The notes below the pieces were generated by a model. It was not told the origin of the DNA and did not search any database. It saw only the letters and a list, made by a program, of their open reading frames with translations. Positions 16,929-26,048 of a stretch of DNA of 64,000 nt are shown here, piece by piece. A program made the position numbers and the translations under genes. This stretch comes from Phycisphaeraceae bacterium (GTDB lineage: Bacteria > Planctomycetota > Phycisphaerae > Phycisphaerales > UBA1924): assembly GCA_020639195.1 (NCBI GenBank), contig JACKHB010000002.1:805200-869199 (forward strand), given 5' to 3'. How positions within the stretch are numbered: the first letter of the stretch is position 1; every line of letters starts with the position of its first letter.

Positions 16929-18881
16929 ATGTCCGATCCGATCCGCAGCAGCCGCGAGCGCTTCAACGAGTACAGAACGACCCGCCGACGCAGGGACCCC
17001 GGTACGGAGGTCCGTCCGGACGGGGTGGAGACACCTCCGCGTTCCAAGCGGCAACGGTCGTTCTTCGCGCTGATGCGGGAGTTCCTTGCGCTGATGCGCG
17101 GCCGGCGCGCGGTGCTCGTCTGGTCGATGCTCGCCCTCTCGGTGGCCACGGGGCTGAACCTGCTGCAGCCGGCGTCCATCAAGGTCGCGATCGACTACAT
17201 CCTGCTCGACACACCCGGACCCGAGGGACTCCCCTCGTTCCTGCCGCGAGATCGCACGACGCTGCTCCTTCTGTTGTGCGGGGCGATGGTGGGCGTGATG
17301 GGCCTGTCGGTCGCGATCGGCATGTGGGGCAGGTGGCAGACCACAAAGACGACCAAGCTCCTGCAGTCTCGCATGCGGCGCCGGGCCTTCGAGCACGCCG
17401 TTCACCTGCCGCTGCATCGGGTCCACGACTTGCGCTCGGGCGGCGTGGCGAGCCTGCTGCGCGAGGACGCGGGCGGTATCGGAGAGCTCGCTTTCAGCAT
17501 GATCTACAACCCCTGGCGCGCGGTGGTGCAACTGCTGGGCACGCTTGTGATTCTCGCGGTGGTCGACTGGCGGCTGCTCGTGGGTTCGCTGCTGCTGCTG
17601 CCCACGATCTGGGTGACGCACCGCACGTGGATTGGCCGGTTGCGCCCAGTGTACCGCGACATCCGCGCCACGCGCCAGGGCGTCGACGCCCACAGCGCCG
17701 AGACCTTCGGCGGCATGCGCGTGGTGAGGGGCTTCGCCCGAGAGTCCGGCGAGGCCGCGCGAAACGCCCTTGGAACGCACCTGATGCTCCGCCAGGAGAT
17801 CCTCGCGTGGTGGTGGAGCCGCGGCATCGAGATCGCGTGGGCGATGCTCATCCCCATCGCTTCGAGCGCCGTCTTGCTCTACGGAGGATGGCAGGTGATC
17901 CGGGGCCATCTGACCATCGGCGACCTGATGATGTTCTCAACCTACCTCATGCTGCTGCTGGGCCCGATCGAGTCACTGGTCAGCACAGCCAGCACGATCC
18001 AGAACAACCTCGCGGGCTTCGATCGAGTGCTCGACGTCCTCGCCGAGCCGACCGAGTTCGCCGACTCGCGTGACTTGCAGACGGTGGTCCTGAGTGCGGA
18101 CCAGGTGCGTGGGCGCGTCACCCTCGAGCACGTGACGTTCAGCTATCGCAACGCGGCCAGGCCGGCGCTGGTCGACGTATCGCTCGACATTGCGCCGGGT
18201 GAGACGGTGGCCCTGGTTGGCGCGAGTGGGTCGGGCAAGACCACGCTATCCAACCTGATCGCGCGATTCTTCGATCCCGACTCTGGCCGCGTTCTGCTCG
18301 ACGGCGTCGACCTGCGCGAGATCGAACTGGGATCGTTCCGTCGGCTTCTGGGCATCGTCGAGCAGGACGTCTTCCTGTTCGCGGGGAGCATCCACGACAA
18401 CATCGCCTACGCGAAGCGAGGCGCCTCGGGGGACGAAGTTCGTCACGCCGCGACCCTCGCCGGCGCCCACGAGTTCATCACCAGAACGGAGCAGGCGTAC
18501 GGCACGGTCATCGGTGAGCGCGGCATGCGATTGAGCGGCGGCCAGAAACAGCGAGTCGCCATCGCGAGAGCCATCCTCGCCGATCCGCGCATCCTGATCC
18601 TCGACGAGGCCACCAGCAGCCTCGATGCCGAGAGCGAGGCCAACATCCGCCGGAGCCTGCGCGACCTGATGAAGGGCCGCACCAGCATCGTGATCGCCCA
18701 TCGTCTGAGCACGATTCGGCACGCTGATCGGATTGTGGTCATCGAGGAGGGCAAGATCGTTGAGACGGGCCCTCACGAGGCCCTGCTGGCTGGCAGCGGG
18801 AGGTACGCCCAACTCCTGCGCCTGCAACTCGAGAGCGATGGAAGCGACAGCGCGCCCCAGCCCGCCGCCTCGCCGCAATGA
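16929..18881 (+). CDS. ABC exporter, fused permease-ATPase (MsbA-like)
   Basis: A 650-residue half-transporter. A basic N-terminal region (about residues 1-45) precedes a six-helix type I exporter membrane domain (about 55-360). The nucleotide-binding domain (about 395-635) has Walker A GASGSGKTT, signature LSGGQKQRVAIARA, Walker B ILILDEATSSLD and the H-loop IAHRLSTI. Such proteins work as homodimers or heterodimers to export lipids, lipid A core, or drugs. No second half-transporter gene is adjacent, so a homodimer is likely. The substrate is not readable. The gene is 39 bases after the DUF4114-like gene and convergent with the carboxypeptidase. Confidence 0.93.
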   Translation: MSDPIRSSRERFNEYRTTRRRRDPGTEVRPDGVETPPRSKRQRSFFALMREFLALMRGRRAVLVWSMLALSVATGLNLLQPASIKVAIDYILLDTPGPEGLPSFLPRDRTTLLLLLCGAMVGVMGLSVAIGMWGRWQTTKTTKLLQSRMRRRAFEHAVHLPLHRVHDLRSGGVASLLREDAGGIGELAFSMIYNPWRAVVQLLGTLVILAVVDWRLLVGSLLLLPTIWVTHRTWIGRLRPVYRDIRATRQGVDAHSAETFGGMRVVRGFARESGEAARNALGTHLMLRQEILAWWWSRGIEIAWAMLIPIASSAVLLYGGWQVIRGHLTIGDLMMFSTYLMLLLGPIESLVSTASTIQNNLAGFDRVLDVLAEPTEFADSRDLQTVVLSADQVRGRVTLEHVTFSYRNAARPALVDVSLDIAPGETVALVGASGSGKTTLSNLIARFFDPDSGRVLLDGVDLREIELGSFRRLLGIVEQDVFLFAGSIHDNIAYAKRGASGDEVRHAATLAGAHEFITRTEQAYGTVIGERGMRLSGGQKQRVAIARAILADPRILILDEATSSLDAESEANIRRSLRDLMKGRTSIVIAHRLSTIRHADRIVVIEEGKIVETGPHEALLAGSGRYAQLLRLQLESDGSDSAPQPAASPQ

Positions 18882-18891
18882 TCATGAAACA

Positions 18892-18915
18892 ACGCGGGAG
18901 CCGAAGCCCCCGCGT
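18892..18915 (-). terminator. Rho-independent terminator of the M14 gene
   Basis: An inverted repeat with 10-base arms, ACGCGGGAGC and GCCCCCGCGT, surrounds a CGAA loop; read on the minus strand the loop is a stable UUCG tetraloop and a short T-run (TTGTTTCAT) follows. It sits between the convergent ABC exporter and carboxypeptidase genes and is oriented to end the carboxypeptidase transcript. Confidence 0.7.
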
Positions 18916-18939
18916 CGAGTCGTGGCCCTGGAGGTTGGA

Positions 18940-21219
18940 TCAGCCCTGGATGAACAGGTCCAGAAAGGCGAAGAAGTCGGTCGCGTCGTGAACGCCGTCG
19001 CCATTGAGGTCTCCGAGCGGATCCCCCGAGGCGAACAGGTCAAGGAACGCGAAGAAATCGTCGCCGTCCACCGATCCGTCCCGCGTGAAGTCCGCCGGCG
19101 CGTACTGGCACCCTCGGATGAGCACGCGCACATCGTCCACCCCAGCCTCGACGATCGAGCCCGAGCCGAGGTCTCTGGCCTGGAAGCGCAACCGCGTCTG
19201 CGAGCCAGGCGTCACGAAGTCGGACACGCGGAACGACTTCACCACCCAGTCGTTCGCGTTCTCGCTCACGTCTTCGAGCGTGGTCCAGTTGCTGCCGCCG
19301 TCGCTGGAAATGGAGACGGGCATGCTGTCGGCATTCGGGGCGGAGCCCTGATCGTTCGAGTACCACCGCGCATACTCGATCCACGCGCCGGCGCTCTTCC
19401 ACCCGGCCGGCTCTGTCGTGTCGAGGATCGGGCCGGTGAGCGTCGTCGTGCCGTTATCGACGTCGTACGTACCGACTCCGGTGCCGGCTCGACCGTCGGT
19501 GATCCAGCACATCGTGCCCGGCGCGGGAGTGTGATCGTTCTCCGGCTGGGCCTGCGTGCCCTGGGGATCCATCCTGCCCCAGATGCCGGTGGTCGCGTCG
19601 TCGCCCGCGGCACCGACGGTCCAGCCAGCGTCTGTCTCCACGTCGTCGAGGCTGACCACCGTAAGACTCCGGGCGTCGGCCGTCAGTTCGCCCGTCGCCG
19701 GGTAGCGGTACGCCTCGCCGCTGGTGCCGGTCACCTCAATGTGATAGCCGAACGAGCGTCCGCAGCCGAGCCCGGGAATCGTCGCTTCATAGGATGACCC
19801 GCCGACGGAAGCCAGCGAGTATGAGGTCTCGGACGCGATAACGTCGTAGCGAACCTTCAGCTCGGCGCTCGCCACCGTGTCGGTGATCTCCTGGATGTTC
19901 ACGTCCAGCGTCGTCGGAACCCCCGCATCGACCGAAACCAATTCTCCCTGCGGCAGCGAGATCCGGAGCGGAAATCCGAACTGCTCGCCGATCGCCAGCA
20001 CCGCCTGGAAGATCTCCTCGCCCGTGGGGATGATCTCGTCGGGCGGGAGTTCGAACCCGACGAAGTCGTTGTTCGGACGCAACTCGATCGTCCACCCGTA
20101 GACCCCGACCGAATACGTCCAGTCGCTGGCGTTGCCCGCCGCGGCGTACAGATCGATCGACTGCTCCGGGGTGTAGTACGTGCCGTGCACGCTCTCGATG
20201 ATGTTGCTGAGTTCCACGCTGAAGTCGTCAAAGAAGGTTCGATCCGGCTCTGGGGGTGGAACGTCCGCATAGCCCCAGGGCCAGAGGATCAGCTGGCTAT
20301 AGGAGTGAAAGTCGACGTGCGCAATGATGTTCGGATCCGCCAGCACATAGTCGCGAAGCACTTGCGTTTCGGGCTCTGAGAAGGCGGACGTGCCGCGATA
20401 GGTATCGCTTCCGGGGTTCCCGCTCGATCCATCACCGCCCCACTCCTTGCCCCAATTGCGATTCAGGTCCACGCCGAACGAGCCGCCGCCATTGTTGCGC
20501 CGGTTCTTGCGCCACAGGCGCTGGTCGGTCCATGTGTACTCGTAGCCATCCGGATTCGTGATGGGCACGATCTTGAACTTCACGCGGTCCAGCAGCGCTG
20601 TGATGCGCGAATCGGAGCCATACCCGGTCAGCAACTGCTCGATGGTGAACATCACGGTGGCCGGACTGATCCACTCACGCGCGTGCTGCAAGCCGTTGAA
20701 GAACACCACGGGCCGGTTCGAAGAGTCTCCGGGGCCTGTGATCTCGATTGCGCGGATGTCTCTGGCCTGCAGCGATTGCCCGATCGTGGCGACCGAAGCG
20801 AGTGCCGGGTGGTCCGCCGCGAGCTGATTGAGATAGGACATGATCTCCGCGTACGTGTGGTAGTTCTCGAACCACGTGATGTCCCGCAAGGCCCGCCTGC
20901 GTTCGATCTCGGCTCGCTCCGCATCGATCAGCGCTTGCACATCGTCATGAACGATTTCGATCTCCATCCCCTCTTGGATGACCCGCGCGAGTGCTTCGGG
21001 GGACAGCACGAACTCGTTCTCGCCGATCCCCATGCGCTCGCCGTAGAGCAAACCGAGGTCGTCGAGCATCTCGACCTGCGCCTCGGTCTGCGCGATCACG
21101 CGAACGATCTTGTGCCCCCGAAGCGAGGCGGCATGCTCCACAGGCCCGTTCTGGCCCAGGGCTCCAGCCGTCAAGAGGGCGACCAAGACACCAAGTCTGC
21201 TTCTGCGCGCAATGGGCAT
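18940..21219 (-). CDS. Secreted M14 zinc carboxypeptidase with C-terminal dockerin
   Basis: A 759-residue exported metallopeptidase. A signal peptide (about 1-22) is followed by a propeptide-like region (to about 110). The M14 catalytic domain has the zinc motif HAREW (His-x-x-Glu), the DLNRNWG substrate-binding segment and the late catalytic glutamate in WTIELRP. It removes C-terminal residues from peptides. A beta-rich, MAM/CUB-like carbohydrate-binding-type region follows (about 560-700). The last 60 residues are a dockerin-like pair of EF-hands, FTRDGSVDGDDFFAFLDLF and LNGDGVHDATDFFAFLDLF. The ATG at 21219 was chosen because the signal peptide begins there; the frame is open further upstream without support. 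Confidence 0.93.
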   Translation of the reverse strand: MPIARRSRLGVLVALLTAGALGQNGPVEHAASLRGHKIVRVIAQTEAQVEMLDDLGLLYGERMGIGENEFVLSPEALARVIQEGMEIEIVHDDVQALIDAERAEIERRRALRDITWFENYHTYAEIMSYLNQLAADHPALASVATIGQSLQARDIRAIEITGPGDSSNRPVVFFNGLQHAREWISPATVMFTIEQLLTGYGSDSRITALLDRVKFKIVPITNPDGYEYTWTDQRLWRKNRRNNGGGSFGVDLNRNWGKEWGGDGSSGNPGSDTYRGTSAFSEPETQVLRDYVLADPNIIAHVDFHSYSQLILWPWGYADVPPPEPDRTFFDDFSVELSNIIESVHGTYYTPEQSIDLYAAAGNASDWTYSVGVYGWTIELRPNNDFVGFELPPDEIIPTGEEIFQAVLAIGEQFGFPLRISLPQGELVSVDAGVPTTLDVNIQEITDTVASAELKVRYDVIASETSYSLASVGGSSYEATIPGLGCGRSFGYHIEVTGTSGEAYRYPATGELTADARSLTVVSLDDVETDAGWTVGAAGDDATTGIWGRMDPQGTQAQPENDHTPAPGTMCWITDGRAGTGVGTYDVDNGTTTLTGPILDTTEPAGWKSAGAWIEYARWYSNDQGSAPNADSMPVSISSDGGSNWTTLEDVSENANDWVVKSFRVSDFVTPGSQTRLRFQARDLGSGSIVEAGVDDVRVLIRGCQYAPADFTRDGSVDGDDFFAFLDLFASGDPLGDLNGDGVHDATDFFAFLDLFIQG

Positions 21220-21385
21220 CGCTCGTATCCTCGCTGGGTTGGGGGGCGCGGAGAACAATCGCGGCGCGGCGGCCCGATCCGACCGTCCGTCGATGACCCC
21301 CGCGTCCAATCGCAGTCTACAGCACTCCCTACCCCATGCACGCCGATTTCGATCCCGAAGACGCGACAACTTATCGGAGCCTCAA

Positions 21386-23152
21386 ATGCGCTTTCTCGCT
21401 CAATTGGGCGTCGTGTCTGTCGGGATTCTGGGAGGGTGCGTTCGCTCTGCTGGTCCCAATGAGGCTCCCACCTACCCCAATTTCGCCGTCGCCGCGGACC
21501 ACGCCATCGCTTCGGCGGCCGGTGCCGAGATCCTGCGGGCCGGGGGGAACGCCGTGGACGCCGCGGTGGCCACGAGCTTCGCCCTGTCGGTAGTCCGCCC
21601 CTACTCGTGCGGGATCGGCGGCGGCGGATTCATGCTGGTGCACCTCGTGGACGATCCCCGCCACGGTGATGTCGACGTCTTCATCGACTATCGAGAGACC
21701 TGCCCGGGCGGGATCGGACCCGACTCCTTTGAGGCATTCGACGACGACGCGAGCCAACGAGGTGGGCTCGCCATCGCCGTGCCCGGTTCGGTTGCTGGGC
21801 TGATGCACGCGCTCGAGACCTACGGCACGTTGGACCGAGACGCCGTCCTCGCTCCTGCAATCCGCATCGCCGAGCGCGGCTTCCGGGCTGATGCCGATTA
21901 CGCTCTTCGAGCGCGAACGCTCGCCGCCAGCTTCGAAGCGAATCCCGCGTGGAAGAGTCGGTTCCCGTTCGTCTGGGAACGGTTGCTGCTCGAGGGCCGC
22001 GTGCAAGCAGGGTCTCGCGTGCGCCTTCCGGAACAGGCCGAAGCGCTACGCCTCATCGCCCAATACGGCGCCGCGGCGTTCTACGACGGACCGATCGGAG
22101 ACGCCATCGTCGAGGCGGCCGCGCGGGACCGAGGCGTGCTCACCCACGAGGATCTCCTTCAATTCAAGCCCAGGGAACGAGCGCCGATCCGGACCGAGTT
22201 CTTCGGGGGCACACTGCTGACCGCCCCGCCACCCTCTTCCGGAGGCATCGCGATCGCTCAAGTTCTGGGAGTCGCATCCCGAGCCACCTTCGGCATGCAC
22301 CCCCTCCAAAGCGAGCTCGCATCGTCTGCCGAGCGCCACCTCCTTTATCACCACTACCTTGCCGAGGCGCTCAAGCACGCCTTCGCCGATCGGGCCCGAT
22401 GGCTCGGAGACCCGGACTTCGCCGAAGTTCCGACCGATCGATTGCTGGGCGACCCTCGGCTCGATGAGATCGCCGAGGCAATCAATCCGTTCTCCACACT
22501 CCCCCACGATCGGTACGGCTCGGCGCCGGCGCCGAACGATGACGGCGGCACAAGCCATTTCTCCGTGGTGGACTCTCGAGGCAGCGCCGTCGCCTGCACC
22601 GAAACCATCAACCTCGAGTTCGGCTCGCTCGTCGCCGTCGATCGATACGGCTTCTGCCTCAACGACGAGATGGACGACTTCACCACGAGCTCAGGCCCGA
22701 ACGCGTTCGGACTGACCCAGTCCGATCGCAACCGTCCCGAACCCGGGAAGCGTCCGCTGTCCTCAATGTCTCCCTCCATTGCTCTCGATAGCACCGGAGA
22801 CGTTCTTGCCGTGGCGGGAGGCTCCGGCGGGCCGCGGATCATCTCCGCGACGGTCCAGGTGTTGCTCAACGCGCTTCGCTGGGGCGACGCCGGAATCGCG
22901 GTGGGCGCCCCCCGGATCCACCACCAATGGAGCCCGGACGTGCTGGAGATGGAGACAGGAGCTGTGCGGTGGGATGGGCGGGCATGGGAAGTCCCGTTCG
23001 GGCCATCGCGCGGCCGAACTTCATTCGAGGAATTCGGCCACGCCATCCGTGGGCGTGACACCATCGGCGTGGTCCAGCTCATCCTGCGTCGGCGCGACGG
23101 CTGGCAGGCCGCCAGCGACCCGCGCAAGGGCGGATCGCCCGACGGCGGGTGA
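21386..23152 (+). CDS. ggt: Gamma-glutamyltransferase, lipoprotein
   Basis: A 588-residue Ntn-hydrolase that cleaves the gamma-glutamyl bond of glutathione and related peptides. The N-terminus is a lipoprotein signal with lipobox LGGC (Cys18), so the enzyme should be lipid-anchored in the periplasm. Family motifs follow: GNAVDAAVATSFAL, SCGIGGGGF, VPGSVAGL, and the autoprocessing/catalytic threonine Thr389 in GGTSHFSVVDSRG. The glycine-rich GGSGGPRIISATVQVLLN forms the oxyanion region of the small subunit. The ATG at 21386 has GGAG six bases upstream. It is divergent from the carboxypeptidase gene, so both extracellular peptide-degrading enzymes share a 166-base control region. Confidence 0.95.
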   Translation: MRFLAQLGVVSVGILGGCVRSAGPNEAPTYPNFAVAADHAIASAAGAEILRAGGNAVDAAVATSFALSVVRPYSCGIGGGGFMLVHLVDDPRHGDVDVFIDYRETCPGGIGPDSFEAFDDDASQRGGLAIAVPGSVAGLMHALETYGTLDRDAVLAPAIRIAERGFRADADYALRARTLAASFEANPAWKSRFPFVWERLLLEGRVQAGSRVRLPEQAEALRLIAQYGAAAFYDGPIGDAIVEAAARDRGVLTHEDLLQFKPRERAPIRTEFFGGTLLTAPPPSSGGIAIAQVLGVASRATFGMHPLQSELASSAERHLLYHHYLAEALKHAFADRARWLGDPDFAEVPTDRLLGDPRLDEIAEAINPFSTLPHDRYGSAPAPNDDGGTSHFSVVDSRGSAVACTETINLEFGSLVAVDRYGFCLNDEMDDFTTSSGPNAFGLTQSDRNRPEPGKRPLSSMSPSIALDSTGDVLAVAGGSGGPRIISATVQVLLNALRWGDAGIAVGAPRIHHQWSPDVLEMETGAVRWDGRAWEVPFGPSRGRTSFEEFGHAIRGRDTIGVVQLILRRRDGWQAASDPRKGGSPDGG

Positions 23153-23245
23153 TCACGCGGGGTCGAAGCGCCACCGACGACTCCCTATCATGGCCTCCCG
23201 CGCAGGGCCAGGCCCAACGCGCCCGCACACCAGTAGGGAGAAGCC

Positions 23246-24376
23246 ATGTCCGACTACGCCAAGGGTCTTGAGGGTGTCGTTGCCGGCGAGACCCAGATGT
23301 CGTACATCAACGGCCAGCAAGGCATCCTCGAGTACGTCGGCATTCCGATCGGCGAACTCTCGAGCCACTCGACCTTCGAGGAGACGGTCTTCCTGCTCTG
23401 GAACCGCAGGCTCCCCAAGCGCGCGGAACTCGACGCGTTCACCAAGGACCTCCGATCGCGATACCAGCCGCCCGCGCCGATCATCGAGCGACTCCGAGGG
23501 ATTCCGCGCGACGCCCAGCCGATGCACGTCCTGCGCACCCTCGTCAGCGAGCTCGCCCTCCACGATCCGGATCCGAATGCCAACGACATCCCCTCGGCAC
23601 AGTCGAAGTCGCTCACCATCCTCGCCCAGGCGCCCGCGATCGTCGCCGCGTTCGATCGCGTGCGGCGCGGTCTCGATCCCGTTCGCCCCGATCCGTCGCT
23701 GTCGTTCGCCGAGAACTTCCTCACCATGCTCAACGACAAGCGTCCCACGCCGACCATGGCCCGGGCGTTCGACATCTGCATGATCCTGCACGCGGACCAC
23801 GGCCTGAACAACTCCACGTTCACCGCCCGCGTGATCATCTCCACGCTCAGCGACGTGTACTCCGCCATGACCGGGGCGATCGGCAGCCTCCGCGGCCCGC
23901 TCCACGGCGGCGCCAACGAGGGCGTCATGCACATGCTCAACGAGATTCCTTCCCTCGCCGAGGTGGAGCCCTACATCATGGGCAAGATCCAGCGCAAGGA
24001 GAAGATCATGGGCTTTGGCCACCGCGTCTACAAGGCCAAGGACCCGCGCGCGACGGACCTGATGACCCTCGCCGAGAAGCTCGCCAACGACACCGGCAAC
24101 CAGGATCTCTACGCCAAGAGCAGCAAGATCGAGAAGATCATGGAACGCGAACTCGCAGCGAAGGGCATCTTCCCCAATGTCGACTTCTACTCCGCGACCA
24201 CGTACCACTGCATCGGACTCAAGCTCGATCTCTTCACGCCGATGTTCGCGCTCAGCCGGCTCGCCGGCTGGAGCGGCCACGTGATCGAGCAACTCAGCGA
24301 CAACCGGCTGTTCAGGCCAACCGTCAAGTACACCGGCCCGCACGACGCGCCGTACGTGCCGATCGATCGGCGTTGA
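23246..24376 (+). CDS. gltA: Citrate synthase
   Basis: A 376-residue enzyme joining acetyl-CoA and oxaloacetate, the entry step of the citric acid cycle. Its length matches the short dimeric type found in archaea and Gram-positive bacteria rather than the longer hexameric type. Visible active-site elements are LHADHGLNNSTF (181-192), PLHGGANE with His220, GFGHRVYK with His259/Arg260 and the catalytic Asp313 in VDFYSATTYH. 2-methylcitrate synthase is a close relative, and a dual role cannot be excluded, but no prp genes are adjacent. Codon use is strongly GC3-biased, as for a well-expressed gene. It is convergent with the TolC-like gene. Confidence 0.94.
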   Translation: MSDYAKGLEGVVAGETQMSYINGQQGILEYVGIPIGELSSHSTFEETVFLLWNRRLPKRAELDAFTKDLRSRYQPPAPIIERLRGIPRDAQPMHVLRTLVSELALHDPDPNANDIPSAQSKSLTILAQAPAIVAAFDRVRRGLDPVRPDPSLSFAENFLTMLNDKRPTPTMARAFDICMILHADHGLNNSTFTARVIISTLSDVYSAMTGAIGSLRGPLHGGANEGVMHMLNEIPSLAEVEPYIMGKIQRKEKIMGFGHRVYKAKDPRATDLMTLAEKLANDTGNQDLYAKSSKIEKIMERELAAKGIFPNVDFYSATTYHCIGLKLDLFTPMFALSRLAGWSGHVIEQLSDNRLFRPTVKYTGPHDAPYVPIDRR

Positions 24377-24398
24377 CCGGCGAGGCGAAGCGACCGGG

Positions 24399-26048
24399 TT
24401 ACGGCCCGCGAACCTCTTCCCAGGACGTCGGCTCCCACTGCACGCGGGCGGCGCCCAGGAGTGACCCTGTCGCGACCGCCAGATCGATCTGCGCGATCTG
24501 GTACTCGACGATCGCGTCGATCTCGCGAGACTGAGCGTCGGCGAGCCTCGCCGCGGCGTCCAGCACGTCGGTGCTCGTGCTCCGTTCCGCCTGGAACTGA
24601 CGCGTCTCGGCCTCAAACGTCCGTCGATCCAGGACCACCGACTGCCTCGCCGCGATGATCCGTTGCCATCCGGCTTCGATGCGGTCAACAACGTCGTGGA
24701 TTTCCTGCCGGATCGTCTGCTCGCGCGATGCCCGCGTCGCCAATCGCTGAACGCGGGTGAGAACCGAACGGCGCCAGCGAGACCTCGCGGCCTCATTTCC
24801 GATCGGCACTTCCGACCGCAGACCGATCGACCAGTCTTCAAAGTCGTTTTCGGCCAGCAACTCCACAGAGTCGCTCAGGCTGCCTCCGAGCCCGTTGATG
24901 CGGTAGGTGAGCGCCGCGTCGAGCGTGGGGAGCAGTTGATTCTCGGCGAACTCGATGCCGGCAACGTCGGCCAACTCGCGCAGCTCCAACTCGAGCAGTT
25001 CCATCCTCCGCTCCTTCGCCGCCGATGCGAGCGCCGACGCATCGAGCCGGTACCGAAGCGGCCGGGGCGGAGTCGTGGGAATCACGACCTGCGGCGAATC
25101 GACGTCCAGGTCCGGCATGTTCATGCGCCGCTTCAGGTCTCTTTGACGCGTCAGCACGTCGTTCTCGGCAGTGAGGATCGCGTCCAGGCGCTCGGCCACG
25201 CCCGCCTGGGCTCGGATGACCTCGATCTCGGACACCTGCCCGGCCCGGAGACGGTTCTCGGCCCGCTGCAGCTGAGCGACGGCCAGCTCGTACTGCTGCT
25301 GGCGGACGCCGAGCTCCTCGCGCGCCTGGTACAGCCGCCAGTACGCACGATCGACGGCCGCGAGTTCGGCGATGACCGCGAGCGTGGTCTGCGCCTCGGA
25401 GATCTGCCTGTTGTACGAGGCCACGCGCAGCCCCGCGGTCGTCGCCTCCCGCCCCGCGTTTCGCAGGAGCGGATGGCTCAGCGTCAGCTCAAGATCGGAC
25501 GTGTACGACGGGTTGAGCGTCGAGAATTGGTTGTTCGTTTCGTTGCGCGAGAAGGGCAGCGTCACCTCCACGGTTCCGCCCGTCCGCAGCGGGATTCGCA
25601 CGCCCGGCTCGAAGAACGTGGACTCCGCCTGCGCATCGGTCAGCGTTGAGGCCGTGGGAGTGTCGGTCTGCGCGTGCTGAAAGTTGGCGAAGAACAGCGC
25701 CTCGAATCGGGCCTCCTCTTCGGAGACCGACTGCGCCGCGATGGTCGGATCCAGGAGCGACACCCTGAGGTCGAGATTGTTCTCGAGCGCGCTGGCGCGG
25801 CATGCCTCGAGCGCCAACTCCACACTCGCGAGGCCCTGGAACCGGCTCGGAGGGAGCTCGGGCGGATGCTCGCCGGTCGCCGCGGGGGGCGCCTCTCCCG
25901 GCCCCAGGTCCAGAGGATGAACCCCCCGCAACCGCGAGGCATCGATCACCCGGCCGCGATCTCTGGCCAGCGGAGCCAGCGGATTGGTGCACGCCGGCAG
26001 GACCACCAGCCCCAGCAACATCCACGCCCGTCTCACGCGGTCACTCAT
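24399..26048 (-). CDS. TolC-family outer membrane efflux factor, lipoprotein
   Basis: A 549-residue outer-membrane channel protein. The N-terminus has a lipoprotein signal with lipobox LPAC. Two long helical repeats typical of the outer membrane efflux family can be followed: the AERLDAILTAENDVLTRQRDLKRRMN segment of the first and the IEAGWQRIIAARQSVVLDRRTFEAE and AARLADAQSREIDAIVEYQIAQIDL segments of the second. It forms the trimeric exit duct of a tripartite pump. It is the last gene of the operon starting at 29477: its ATG overlaps the permease stop by eight bases, so translation is probably coupled. Confidence 0.92.
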   Translation of the reverse strand: MSDRVRRAWMLLGLVVLPACTNPLAPLARDRGRVIDASRLRGVHPLDLGPGEAPPAATGEHPPELPPSRFQGLASVELALEACRASALENNLDLRVSLLDPTIAAQSVSEEEARFEALFFANFQHAQTDTPTASTLTDAQAESTFFEPGVRIPLRTGGTVEVTLPFSRNETNNQFSTLNPSYTSDLELTLSHPLLRNAGREATTAGLRVASYNRQISEAQTTLAVIAELAAVDRAYWRLYQAREELGVRQQQYELAVAQLQRAENRLRAGQVSEIEVIRAQAGVAERLDAILTAENDVLTRQRDLKRRMNMPDLDVDSPQVVIPTTPPRPLRYRLDASALASAAKERRMELLELELRELADVAGIEFAENQLLPTLDAALTYRINGLGGSLSDSVELLAENDFEDWSIGLRSEVPIGNEAARSRWRRSVLTRVQRLATRASREQTIRQEIHDVVDRIEAGWQRIIAARQSVVLDRRTFEAETRQFQAERSTSTDVLDAAARLADAQSREIDAIVEYQIAQIDLAVATGSLLGAARVQWEPTSWEEVRGP